Shown here: positions 35,751 to 44,073 of the stretch, piece after piece
Numbering within the stretch: position 1 is the stretch's first letter
How the letters are laid out: each line of letters opens with the position of its first letter
NCBI GenBank assembly: GCA_937960785.1
Contig: CALGOZ010000030.1
Span: 5,915 to 69,914, forward strand
From: an uncultured Pseudogracilibacillus sp.
Lineage (GTDB): Bacteria; Bacillota; Bacilli; Bacillales; Amphibacillaceae
DNA: 64,000 nucleotides
Direction of reading: 5' to 3'
The notes under the pieces: model-generated
Told to the model about the DNA's origin: nothing
The model's database searches: none
Seen by the model: only the letters and a program-made list of their open reading frames with translations
Position numbers and translations under genes: made by a program

Positions 35751-37829
35751 ATGTCCGATTATTTAGTTATTGTAGAATCGCCAGCGAAAGCCAAAACAAT
35801 CGAACGTTATTTAGGAAAAAAGTATAAAGTAAAAGCATCGATGGGACACGTCAGAGATTTGCCAAAAAGTCAAATGGGTGTCGATGTTGAAAACAATTAC
35901 AAACCGAAGTATATAACCATACGTGGAAAAGGTGAAACATTAAAAAAATTACGCCGCGAAGCGAAAAAAGCAAAAGAAGTATATCTCGCAGCGGACCCGG
36001 ATCGCGAAGGGGAAGCAATCGCTTGGCATTTAGCCCAAGCATTAAAAATGGACTTAGATTCAAAATGTCGCGTCGTCTTTAACGAAATTACGAAGGATGC
36101 GGTTAAAGAATCGTTTAAAAGCCCTCGAAAAATCGACTATAATTTAGTCGATGCCCAACAAGCAAGGCGTATACTCGACCGTCTTGTCGGTTATAACATA
36201 AGTCCACTTTTATGGAAAAAGGTAAAAAAAGGTTTAAGTGCCGGTCGAGTTCAGTCGGTAGCAGTAAAGATGATTATCGACCGAGAAAAAGAAATTCAAA
36301 ATTTTAAACCAGAGGAATATTGGTCAATTGAATCGAAGTTTTTAAAGAATAAAAGTGAATTTACCGGTAAATTTTATGGAGTAAAGGGTAAGAAAAAAGA
36401 TTTAAAAACAGAATCTGATGTAAAAGAAATTACTTCCTTGTTAGAAGGAAATGAATTTACCGTAACGAAGGTAAACAAACGGGAGCGTCGGCGTAATCCA
36501 GCGAATCCATTTATTACGTCGACCTTGCAACAAGAAGCAGCAAGAAAGTTGAACTTTAGGGCGCGGAAAACGATGATGGTAGCCCAACAATTATATGAAG
36601 GAATCGACCTAGGCCGTCAAGCTGGTGGAATTACTGGTTTAATTACGTATATGCGTACAGATTCAACCCGAGTTTCACCAACTGCTATTGAAGAGACGAA
36701 AAATTATATTATACAAAAGTATGGCGAAACTTATGTCGGTCCAAGACGTAAGGCAAAAAATCAAGAGGGAGCCCAAGATGCTCACGAAGCAATCCGTCCA
36801 ACTTCAATCGCTTTAGAACCAGCACAAATAAAAGATAAATTAACGACTGATCAATATCGATTATATAAGTTAATTTATGAACGTTTTTTAGCAAGCCAAA
36901 TGGCACCAGCTGTCATGGACACGATGACGGTCCATCTCGATAATAACGGGGTAGAATTCCGAGCGACAGGATCAAAAATTAAATTCAAAGGGTTTATGGA
37001 AGTATATGTAGAAGGTACAGATCACGGCAAAAAAGAAAAAGAAACGTATTTACCTGATTTAAAAGAACAAGATATTGTCATTGCCAAAGATATTAAACCG
37101 AATCAACATTTTACCCAACCACCCCCACGTTATACGGAGGCAACTCTAGTCGGAACGATGGAAAAACAAGGAATCGGTCGACCATCAACTTACGCACCAA
37201 CGCTCGATACGATTCAACGACGCGGTTATGTTGCCTTAGATAATCGTCGCTTTGTCCCAACAGAACTCGGTGAAATTGTAATCGATATTTTAATCGAATA
37301 TTTCCCAGAGATTACAAACGTCGATTTTACAGCTTCGATGGAAAGTGATTTAGACAAGATTGAGGAAGGGGAAGTTGAATGGATTAAGATTATCGATAAC
37401 TTCTATAAAGACTTTGCCATACGCCTAGAAAAAGCAGAAGAAGAGATGAAAAAAATCGAAATTAAAGATGAACCTGCAGGAATCGATTGTGAGAAATGTG
37501 GTCATCCAATGGTTTATAAAATGGGACGCTACGGTAAATTTATCGCATGTTCGAATTTCCCTAATTGTCGTAATGCAAAACCAATCCTGAAAAAAATTGG
37601 TGTCACTTGCCCTACTTGTAAACAAGGTGAAATTGTCGAACGAAAATCGAAACGAAACCGTACATTTTACGGTTGTGAAAGGTATCCGGATTGTGAGTTT
37701 GTTTCTTGGGATAAACCAATCGCTCGTAATTGTCCAAAATGTAATGAATATTTAGTAGAAAAACGAGCACGACGAAAAGTGCAAGTTCGTTGTAGCAATT
37801 GTGATTATGAAGAAGCAGAACAGAACTAA
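35751..37829 (+). CDS. topA: DNA topoisomerase I (type IA)
   Basis: Relaxes negative supercoils. The 692-residue protein has the N-terminal TOPRIM domain (VIVESPAKAKTIERYLG, DPDREGEAIAWHL), the active-site segment GLITYMRTDSTRVS with Tyr300, the GIGRPSTYAPT motif and three C-terminal zinc ribbons (CEKCG..., CPTCK..., CPKCN...), the last typical of Bacillus TopA. AGGAGG precedes the ATG. In B. subtilis trmFO follows; here a B12-salvage island does. Confidence 0.97.
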   Translation: MSDYLVIVESPAKAKTIERYLGKKYKVKASMGHVRDLPKSQMGVDVENNYKPKYITIRGKGETLKKLRREAKKAKEVYLAADPDREGEAIAWHLAQALKMDLDSKCRVVFNEITKDAVKESFKSPRKIDYNLVDAQQARRILDRLVGYNISPLLWKKVKKGLSAGRVQSVAVKMIIDREKEIQNFKPEEYWSIESKFLKNKSEFTGKFYGVKGKKKDLKTESDVKEITSLLEGNEFTVTKVNKRERRRNPANPFITSTLQQEAARKLNFRARKTMMVAQQLYEGIDLGRQAGGITGLITYMRTDSTRVSPTAIEETKNYIIQKYGETYVGPRRKAKNQEGAQDAHEAIRPTSIALEPAQIKDKLTTDQYRLYKLIYERFLASQMAPAVMDTMTVHLDNNGVEFRATGSKIKFKGFMEVYVEGTDHGKKEKETYLPDLKEQDIVIAKDIKPNQHFTQPPPRYTEATLVGTMEKQGIGRPSTYAPTLDTIQRRGYVALDNRRFVPTELGEIVIDILIEYFPEITNVDFTASMESDLDKIEEGEVEWIKIIDNFYKDFAIRLEKAEEEMKKIEIKDEPAGIDCEKCGHPMVYKMGRYGKFIACSNFPNCRNAKPILKKIGVTCPTCKQGEIVERKSKRNRTFYGCERYPDCEFVSWDKPIARNCPKCNEYLVEKRARRKVQVRCSNCDYEEAEQN

Positions 37830-37852
37830 AAATGAACTAATTTTAAAAGTTT

Positions 37853-37893
37853 GTAACTAGTGACATAGCACATCACTAGTTACAGCTTTTTTA
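37853..37893 (+). terminator. intrinsic terminator after topA
   Basis: A perfect 11-bp stem GTAACTAGTGA (37853-37863) / TCACTAGTTAC (37873-37883) followed shortly by TTTTTT. Confidence 0.85.
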
Positions 37894-37936
37894 ATTTTAT
37901 ATACTTTATAGTAAAATAAATCAAATGGGGTATTAT

Positions 37937-38515
37937 ATGTTAACATTGTATGTATTACGTCATGGAGAAACGGAATGGAATGTGGTCAATCGCATTCAAG
38001 GCAGTAAAGATGCTCCACTTACTGAACAAGGGAAGGACGATATAAAGAATATAGCGCCCAAAATAGCGGATCTGACTTTACAATCAGTTTATGTAAGTCC
38101 GAGCTTGCGAACGCAAAATACCGTTAAATTGCTCCGATTATCCGCACCTTTTCAGTTAGATGAACGAATTCGTGAGATGTATCTCGGTCCCTTTGAAGGA
38201 TTAACTTGGGAAGAAATAAAACGTAAAGATTCGGAGGCTTACGAAGCATATTGGTACCATCCACAAAAATTCCAACATCCATCAACTGAAAGCTTTGTCG
38301 ATGTACAAAGACGGGTAGAATCTTTCTTACAACATATTGAAAAAAACTATCAATCAGGAAACATATTAGTCATCACCCATGGTGTAATTATTAAAATAAT
38401 GCAATTACTACTTGAAGAAAAATCCCTCATTCACTTATGGGATACACCTCATGTAAAAGGTGGTACTTTATTACGTTTTACAATGGATCGAAATAGGAAT
38501 AAACAAATCAAATAA
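37937..38515 (+). CDS. histidine phosphatase family protein, probable alpha-ribazole phosphatase (CobC-like)
   Basis: Phosphoglycerate-mutase-superfamily phosphatase of 192 residues with the phosphohistidine motif LRHGETEWN and the second catalytic region ITHGVIIK. The superfamily has many substrates. The neighbourhood (cbiB, cobD, cbiZ) makes alpha-ribazole-5'-phosphate dephosphorylation in cobalamin assembly the best guess. An ATG at 37925 precedes ATG 37937; GGGG at 37927-37930 and the usual N-terminus favour the latter. Confidence 0.75.
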   Translation: MLTLYVLRHGETEWNVVNRIQGSKDAPLTEQGKDDIKNIAPKIADLTLQSVYVSPSLRTQNTVKLLRLSAPFQLDERIREMYLGPFEGLTWEEIKRKDSEAYEAYWYHPQKFQHPSTESFVDVQRRVESFLQHIEKNYQSGNILVITHGVIIKIMQLLLEEKSLIHLWDTPHVKGGTLLRFTMDRNRNKQIK

Positions 38516-38536
38516 TGGTGAAAAGGACATTCAATA

Positions 38537-39514
38537 ATGAAACATATAATCGCTCTCATACTTGCTTATATTATTGATCTTGTGATTGGCGATCCAAAAA
38601 CTTGGCCCCATCCTGTTAAAGGTTTCGGAAAATTAATTTATTTTTTTGAGAACAAATTTAATCAAAACAATTACCGGCGTTTAAAAGGTACGATAATCGT
38701 TATCATATTAGCGATTAATTTATTTTTGCTAACTTTTTTTGTCGTGTATTTTGCATATAAAATTCATTGGGGTGTTGGCATTGTAATAGAAGCAATGATT
38801 ATTGCAACGACAATTGCACAAAAGAGTTTAACCGAAGCAGCTTTAGACGTATACGAGCCGTTGCAACAGCATAATCTTTTTCTTGCTAGGAAGAAATTGG
38901 GTGAAATCGTTAGTCGAGATACTGCAACATTAGGAGAGGAAGAGATCGTTCGTGGAACGATAGAAACCGTCGCTGAAAATACGAGTGATGGTTTTACGGC
39001 TCCGTTATTTTGGGCAGTGATAGTAGGAGCTCCTGGAGCTATTTTTTATCGTTTTGTCAATACGTGTGATTCAATGATAGGGTATAAAAGTGATCGGTAT
39101 AAGGATTTCGGCTGGTTTGCGGCGAAATTAGATGATGTGATTAATTATATTCCTGCCCGCCTTACCGCATTTATTATAGCTTTTTTCAATAAGAGAAAGC
39201 TTAAGATTACCTTCTGTTCTTTATGGACATCAATTCACAAGGATGCCAAAAGCCATGTAAGTCCTAATAGTGGTTATTTAGAAGCGACCTTTGCTTATTT
39301 ACTACAAGTACAATTAGGTGGTCCTAACCTTTATAAGGGAAATGTATATGAAAGAGCAACGATGGGTACAGATGTAACAAATGCGCAACTTTTAACAGCG
39401 GTTAAAATAACCGAGGCTCTTTATTTGTTAAAACAAGCTGCAGTTCTGTTGCTTGTATTCTATTTGTTCGGGGGGATACTCATTGATTTTACCATTCCAT
39501 GGCTCAAACCCTAA
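38537..39514 (+). CDS. cbiB: adenosylcobinamide-phosphate synthase CbiB
   Basis: Membrane enzyme attaching (R)-1-aminopropan-2-ol phosphate to adenosylcobyric acid. The 325 residues start with a hydrophobic helix and the family motif DLVIGDPKTWPHPVKGFG. Several membrane segments follow, with EEEIVRGTIETVAENTSDG and NTCDSMIGYKSDRY, both CbiB signatures. The 3' end overlaps the start of cobD by about 30 bases. Upstream cobyric acid synthesis genes are not in the window, so it probably works in salvage. Confidence 0.92.
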   Translation: MKHIIALILAYIIDLVIGDPKTWPHPVKGFGKLIYFFENKFNQNNYRRLKGTIIVIILAINLFLLTFFVVYFAYKIHWGVGIVIEAMIIATTIAQKSLTEAALDVYEPLQQHNLFLARKKLGEIVSRDTATLGEEEIVRGTIETVAENTSDGFTAPLFWAVIVGAPGAIFYRFVNTCDSMIGYKSDRYKDFGWFAAKLDDVINYIPARLTAFIIAFFNKRKLKITFCSLWTSIHKDAKSHVSPNSGYLEATFAYLLQVQLGGPNLYKGNVYERATMGTDVTNAQLLTAVKITEALYLLKQAAVLLLVFYLFGGILIDFTIPWLKP

Positions 39515-40556
39515 AGCCTTATATGAAGCTTATCAAATGGAAAAACCAGAACTAGTTATTGATTTTAGCGTTAATATAAATCCGCTCGGTTCATTACCAT
39601 CTCTTCAAACGAAATGGAAAGATTGGCAACGTCTAATCTACGACTATCCAGACCCTGAAGGTTCTGATTTAAAAAAACTAATCGCTACTAAAGAAAATTT
39701 ACATAAAAATAATGTTTTATTAGGTAACGGTGGTGCGGAATTAATCGCTGTACTTGCTAATTATTTTTCGAAAAAAAGAGTCGGAATTGTGCAGCCGGCT
39801 TTTGGCGAATATGAACGAATGGCAAAAGCGTATGAATGCCAATTAGTTCATATCGTTTTACCGGAAGAAAAATGGACTGACTTATCTCCAGTTTTTGAAA
39901 AACTTCCTTTTTTAGACGCAATCTTTTTAACAAACCCAAACAATCCGACGGGAATTACATATGATGAAAAACAGCTACATAGATTAAAAGAGCAATGTAA
40001 AAAGCATCGTTGTTATTTAATAATCGATGAAGCGTTTTATGATTTTACTGAAGGATTTACAACGTCTGCGACAAATATTACTACAAACGAATTTGTCATT
40101 ATATTACGCTCCTTAACGAAAATGTATGCAATCGCTGGCTTACGTTTAGGCTATTTACTTGCTGATCATCATTTAGTGCAGCAATTAGAAAAAAGACTTC
40201 CTTATTGGAACGTAAATGCATTAGCCCTTGAAGTAGGTAAACTTTGTGCAAAAGACGACGCATATGCCCACTCTACATCGTCCTATATTAAAAAAGAAAG
40301 AGAGCGAATCTTTCGCCGACTCAAACGATTAGGGTATAAATTTTCGAAAAGTGAAGTAAATTACTACTTATTACGTCATCCTAAATTAAAAAGTCAAAAC
40401 CCTTTAATCATTTATTTATTAAAACATGGGCTTGTGTCAAGGCATACGGAAAACTTTCGCGGATTAAACGGTAATTGGATTCGCCTAGCAATTAAGACAA
40501 AGAAAGAAAACGAACGGCTACTCCAATATTTACATTCATTCACAAAACTATTTTAA
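39483..40556 (+). CDS. cobD: L-threonine-O-3-phosphate decarboxylase-like aminotransferase
   Basis: PLP enzyme of the aminotransferase class I/II fold that makes the aminopropanol phosphate used by CbiB. It shows HGSNP near the N-terminus, FSVNINPLG, NPNNPTG, DEAFYDF and the PLP-lysine segment SLTKMYAIAGLRLGY (Lys213). Histidinol-phosphate aminotransferases look similar, but context next to cbiB favours CobD. The frame is open from ATG 39453; TTG 39483 follows GGGGGGA by six bases and gives the standard N-terminus. The stop overlaps the convergent cbiZ stop. Confidence 0.88.
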   Translation: MILPFHGSNPKALYEAYQMEKPELVIDFSVNINPLGSLPSLQTKWKDWQRLIYDYPDPEGSDLKKLIATKENLHKNNVLLGNGGAELIAVLANYFSKKRVGIVQPAFGEYERMAKAYECQLVHIVLPEEKWTDLSPVFEKLPFLDAIFLTNPNNPTGITYDEKQLHRLKEQCKKHRCYLIIDEAFYDFTEGFTTSATNITTNEFVIILRSLTKMYAIAGLRLGYLLADHHLVQQLEKRLPYWNVNALALEVGKLCAKDDAYAHSTSSYIKKERERIFRRLKRLGYKFSKSEVNYYLLRHPKLKSQNPLIIYLLKHGLVSRHTENFRGLNGNWIRLAIKTKKENERLLQYLHSFTKLF

Positions 40557-41209
40557 GACCGTCCGATTGCTTTTTTCGTTAATTCATAAACTCCTTTACC
40601 AATTAATTGTCCAAGGGAAGTTGCTGCTCCTGCATAGGGTAAAAAGGTGCCTCGACCCGTTGTAGCTACGACAACGCTATCTGTCGATGTTCCAGTCGCA
40701 ATTGTTTTAGATAGAGGGTCGTATATTTTTTCGTCATATAGGGCTTTCGTCTTTGCTTCAGTCGCCGTAATAATCGCTTGAACGAGAGCTTCATCGGTAA
40801 CATTACCGTTAATAAATAACCACGTATTAATAGTTCCAATTTCTTGATTTCGGTGATATTTATAGGCATTTGTACTGTCTACGGCATTACCCGTACCGGC
40901 AGTAACTACGATAAAGACGGAAAAATCTTTGTGCGCATATAGTTTAAATTGAAGATCTTTCGTTTCAACAGCAGTCATCATTCCAATCGTTTGATCAGGA
41001 TTATAATTATTCTTTTGGATAAACATAATTAAATCATCACGGAAATGTAAACTACGATAATTTTTGTCGACGTGTAAGTTCACGAACGTATCGTAATAAC
41101 CGATACCAGCACCGAGAACAGCTGAAGACAAAGTTCGTAGCAAAAAGGGCGCTTTTAGGGCGATATGGGTTTTTGAAATCGTTAATAGTTTTTCATTAAT
41201 TTTATTCAT
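40553..41209 (-). CDS. cbiZ: adenosylcobinamide amidohydrolase CbiZ
   Basis: Cleaves the aminopropanol side of adenosylcobinamide or pseudocobalamin to give adenosylcobyric acid, which CbiB can then rebuild. The 218 residues contain SSAVLGAGIGYYDTFVNLHV, GMMTAVETKD, VTAGTGNAVDSTNAYKY, GTINTWLFING and IATGTSTDSVVVA, all as in CbiZ. AAAGGAG lies just before the ATG on the - strand. A strong hairpin separates it from the broken btuF upstream. The gene itself shows no damage. Confidence 0.9.
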   Translation of the reverse strand: MNKINEKLLTISKTHIALKAPFLLRTLSSAVLGAGIGYYDTFVNLHVDKNYRSLHFRDDLIMFIQKNNYNPDQTIGMMTAVETKDLQFKLYAHKDFSVFIVVTAGTGNAVDSTNAYKYHRNQEIGTINTWLFINGNVTDEALVQAIITATEAKTKALYDEKIYDPLSKTIATGTSTDSVVVATTGRGTFLPYAGAATSLGQLIGKGVYELTKKAIGRS

Positions 41210-41227
41210 TTTGAAACTCCTTTTTAA

Positions 41228-41270
41228 CGAAAGAAAAACGTTCTCCTTTTATTGGAAAAGGAGAACGTTT
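41228..41270 (-). terminator. strong hairpin between the btuF remnant and cbiZ
   Basis: A perfect 15-bp inverted repeat AAACGTTCTCCTTTT (41236-41250) / AAAAGGAGAACGTTT (41256-41270) with a 5-base loop. Read on the - strand it is followed by TTTTTCTTT, so it looks like an intrinsic terminator or attenuator placed just before the cbiZ ribosome-binding site. Confidence 0.75.
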
Positions 41271-41275
41271 CGTTT

Positions 41276-42033
41276 TTATAGTCCGTAATATTCCGAGTAT
41301 ATACTGCTACCTATTGCTTTAGCTCCTTCAACTAAGCGAGGTCCCGGACAATTTATAATCTCTTTCTCTTCATCAAGGTCGAAAATCGCTTCCTCTTTCA
41401 CTACTTCTACATTATTAAAAACATCTCGATTCTTCACTTGCTCAATCGTATCACGAATCGCTTCAATCTCAACAACCTCTTCTTTTATCGATTTAACGAG
41501 TGCTTCGGCTTGCTCGCTTGCGCCGGTTATTTGATTGATCTCTAAAATGGAATCGTATAATTCTTCATTCGATTGTGTATCTAGGACGAAGTATACAGGA
41601 ATATTCGCATCTTTGATTTGTTCAAAAGCTTTAAAAGAACTTGTAGCACTCGGTTCGTAGGCGAGGACTAATTCCGGATTTAAACTAATAATTTTTCGAT
41701 GTTTAGATCTAAATTGCCGGCTTTTGCAATTTCAGCTACTTCTTCCGGATACGTAACGTTTTCTGTTACACTAATTACACGCTCTCCTAAATTCTAAACA
41801 AATAAAATTTCTGTATTACTCGGCATTACAGATACAATCGTCCCTGGAGCTTTTTTTAATATAATTGTCTTCTCTGTTGCATCGGTTACCTCAAGAGGGA
41901 ACAAAACTAATCCTGTTTCAGATGCTTGTTCTTGAACTCCCTCAATATTAGGAGCTGTATCGTTTCTACCGCAGGAAATCGTCACGATAGAAAAGAATAT
42001 AACATTAAGAAAATAGTTAATCCTTCTATTCGC
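41276..42033 (-). pseudogene. btuF: broken vitamin B12 ABC-transporter substrate-binding lipoprotein (BtuF-like)
   Basis: Read from 42033 leftwards, the remnant encodes a signal/lipobox segment (VIFFSIVTISCG) and then FPLEVTDATEKTIIL...PGTIVSVMPSNTEILF, typical of cobalamin-binding BtuF proteins. The frame hits a TAG at about 41800, resumes as NLGERVISVTENVTYPEE, then shifts at a run of five A residues near 41694. It continues to the end as SLNPELVLAYEPSATSS to SEYYGL. Behind the SD GGAGGGA the expected start codon reads GCG. At least three lesions are therefore visible. Only the piece 41794-41985 remains an open frame. Confidence 0.85.
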
Positions 42034-42058
42034 TACGTTAATTCCCTCCGTAAATAAC

Positions 42059-42088
42059 TAAAAACCCTTTCAACAATAAGAGAAAGGC
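42059..42088 (-). terminator. terminator-like expression platform before the btuF remnant
   Basis: On the - strand, CCTTTC (42087-42082), a 10-base loop and GAAAGG (42071-42066) are followed by GTTTTT. It lies between the cobalamin riboswitch and the btuF SD, where a riboswitch-controlled terminator is expected. Confidence 0.55.
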
Positions 42089-42140
42089 CGAAAAAAGAAT
42101 AAACACCTCTCTATAACCCCGTAGATTGTGATTTACTAAG

Positions 42141-42335
42141 TAAGATAGGCAAATTTCTTGGCCTATCTTTATCGCGATATGAAACCTTTCCATACGGATC
42201 GCACAGGGGTATTTTTTTCAATCGCTCCAGCCTATAGTGGCGGGCCTGCGTTGGTTTATAACTTTCCTATATCTACCTTACCTTATAAAGATGTCCCCTT
42301 TAATTATACATAAATAAACGTTGAAATCCTATCGA
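42141..42335 (-). promoter_or_regulatory. degenerate cobalamin riboswitch
   Basis: On the - strand the order of conserved elements is kept. AGGAAAG stands for AGGGAA; AACGCAGG-CCCGCCACTAT (42252-42234) for GCGGnCCCGCCACTGT; then GGAGCGA, CCCCTG for CCACTG and TATGGAAAGG for TGGGAAGG. A B12 box GGCCAAGAAATTTGCC (42163-42148) stands for AGCCAGGAGACCTGCC, 11 of 16 matches with only transitions. Flanks GATAGG (42333-42328) and CCTATC can close a P1 stem. The length (~195 nt) and position upstream of btuF fit. Consensus strings are from memory. The many G-to-A and C-to-T changes suggest loss of function. Confidence 0.72.
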
Positions 42336-42340
42336 ATTTG

Positions 42341-42556
42341 CTTCATACAATATTTTACGGACGCGCTTCGTTTGACTTTTAAATTTTTAATAAGTAGAAT
42401 CATTCCTTGGAATAAAACAAAAAGTTAACACAGTCGATAAGATTAAATAAATTAAGTCAATTCAGAATGTTAAAACAATTCTGTTTTATAATTGCTGTTA
42501 AAAATGTTTTGTGATATGCTTTATTTGGCGAAAAAATGTCTATTTGGAGTGAGACC
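42341..42556. other. AT-rich intergenic stretch before xerC
   Basis: No ORF or RNA is recognised. A TATAAT at 42487-42492 lacks a -35. TTGCTG (42492-42497) with TATGCT (42515-42520) at 17 bases is a weak sigma-A candidate for the xerC-hslVU-codY unit. The promoter of the leftward riboswitch/btuF transcript should also lie here but is not evident. Confidence 0.4.
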
Positions 42557-43465
42557 GTGACATTAAATTTATCTTATATAGAACGTTTTATTACCTATTT
42601 ATATGTAGAACGGAATGCCTCTCCTTACACAATTCATTTTTATCGGCAAGATATCGTTACGTTTGAACGATTTATTACAACGACTGGTGTTGATGACTTA
42701 TCTTCCGTAACATATCGTGATGTACGCCGATTTTTAGCACACCTTTACGAACGGAAATTAAGTAGAAAAACAGTCTCTCGAACGTTATCTAGTTTACGCT
42801 CCTTCTACAAATTTCTAGAAAGGGAATCGATTGTAACATCTAACCCTTTCGTCCGTATTCCTTTACCGAAACAAAACAAATTAATTCCAGACTTTTTTTA
42901 TAAAGAAGAACTAGTTCAACTATTTCATGTCAATGATTTAAGTGAACCTTTAGGACAGAGAAACCAAGCTTTATTAGAACTATTGTATGCAACAGGAATT
43001 CGAGTAAGTGAATGTGAAGCATTGACAGTTGATGAGATTGATTTTGATTTTTCAACGATTAAAGTTGTTGGAAAAGGAAATAAAGAAAGATACATTCCCT
43101 TCGGTCAATTTGCAAAAGAAGCATTACAACTGTATCTTGATGAAGGAAGAAATACATTATTACAAAAGGCGAATGAAGAAACGGACCGATTGTTTTTAAA
43201 TTCTCGGGGAAAACCACTTACTGACAGAGGAATTCGTTATGTGTTGAATCAAATGATTCGAAATACGTCCTTAACGGTAAATATACACCCTCACAAGTTT
43301 CGACATACGTTTGCAACGCATATGTTAAATGAGGGAGCTGATTTACGAACCGTGCAAGAACTTTTAGGTCATGAAAATTTATCGACGACTCAAGTATACA
43401 CTCATGTGACAAAGGATCGATTACGACACGTCTATATGAATAGCCATCCGCGGGCAAAAGAATAA
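42557..43465 (+). CDS. xerC: tyrosine recombinase XerC (CodV)
   Basis: Site-specific recombinase that with XerD resolves chromosome dimers at dif. An N-terminal SAM-like DNA-binding domain (YLYVERNASPYTIHFYRQDI) is followed by the catalytic domain with LYATGIRVSE, HPHKFRHTFATHML, LLGHENLSTTQVYTHV and nucleophile Tyr281. The 303 residues are of normal length. The open frame begins at ATG 42536, but the SD TTGGAGTGA (42544-42552) points to GTG 42557. It leads the xerC-hslV-hslU-codY cluster as in B. subtilis, where the cluster is known as codV-clpQ-clpY-codY. Confidence 0.94.
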   Translation: MTLNLSYIERFITYLYVERNASPYTIHFYRQDIVTFERFITTTGVDDLSSVTYRDVRRFLAHLYERKLSRKTVSRTLSSLRSFYKFLERESIVTSNPFVRIPLPKQNKLIPDFFYKEELVQLFHVNDLSEPLGQRNQALLELLYATGIRVSECEALTVDEIDFDFSTIKVVGKGNKERYIPFGQFAKEALQLYLDEGRNTLLQKANEETDRLFLNSRGKPLTDRGIRYVLNQMIRNTSLTVNIHPHKFRHTFATHMLNEGADLRTVQELLGHENLSTTQVYTHVTKDRLRHVYMNSHPRAKE

Positions 43466-43496
43466 ATTCGATAGTTTTAAAGAGGAGCGATTTCGT

Positions 43497-44042
43497 ATGG
43501 ATTTAAACTTTCAAGCGACGACAATTTTTGCAATTAATCATAATGGACAAGCTGCAATGAGCGGGGACGGTCAAGTAACGTTAGGTGAAGCTGTTATTAT
43601 GAAACATAAAGCCCAAAAAGTACGAAAGCTTTATAACGGCAAGGTAATTGCAGGCTTTGCCGGTTCGGTAGCTGATGCATTTACACTCTTTGAGAGATTT
43701 GAGAAGAATTTAGAAAAGTACGACGGAAATTTACAACGTGCGGCCGTTGAATTAGCAAAGAAATGGCGTAGCGATAAAGTTTTACGCAAGTTAGAAGCAA
43801 TGTTGATTGTCATGAATAAGGAAGCGATGTTACTCGTTTCTGGCACAGGAGAAGTAATTGAGCCAGACGACGGTATTTTAGCAATTGGTTCTGGTGCAAA
43901 TTATGCATTAAGTGCTGGTAGAGCTTTAAAACAACATGCAAGTCACTTATCTGCAAGAGAAATTAGTGAATCAGCTTTACAAATCGCTAGTGAAATTTGC
44001 GTATATACTAATGATGAAATTATTACAAAAGTAATTGAATAA
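43497..44042 (+). CDS. hslV: ATP-dependent protease peptidase subunit HslV (ClpQ/CodW)
   Basis: Proteasome-like peptidase that works with HslU. The 181 residues contain ATTIFAINHNGQAAMSGDGQV, HKAQKVRKLYNGKVIAGFAGSVAD (abbreviated; key GFAGSVAD) and GTGEVIEPDDGILAIGSG, close to B. subtilis ClpQ. The N-terminus is MDLNFQATTIF. B. subtilis ClpQ begins MSSFHATTIF and is reported to use an N-terminal serine; here no Ser follows the initiator Met. The nucleophile may therefore be a Thr of QATT after removal of a propeptide, as in E. coli-type HslV. Confidence 0.95.
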   Translation: MDLNFQATTIFAINHNGQAAMSGDGQVTLGEAVIMKHKAQKVRKLYNGKVIAGFAGSVADAFTLFERFEKNLEKYDGNLQRAAVELAKKWRSDKVLRKLEAMLIVMNKEAMLLVSGTGEVIEPDDGILAIGSGANYALSAGRALKQHASHLSAREISESALQIASEICVYTNDEIITKVIE

Positions 44043-44073
44043 ATTTGTAAAAAAGAATGGAGTGTTCACACGA

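Noticed and set aside
41794..41985. A 63-residue open frame on the - strand as an independent gene
   Set aside because: It is the first surviving fragment of the broken btuF. BtuF-like sequence continues beyond its stop codon in the same frame and then in a shifted frame.
42034..42535. A mobile-element or att-site explanation for the topA-xerC insertion
   Set aside because: No transposase, terminal inverted repeats, flanking direct repeats or tRNA were found. The xerC gene is the normal chromosomal dimer-resolution recombinase, not an integrase.
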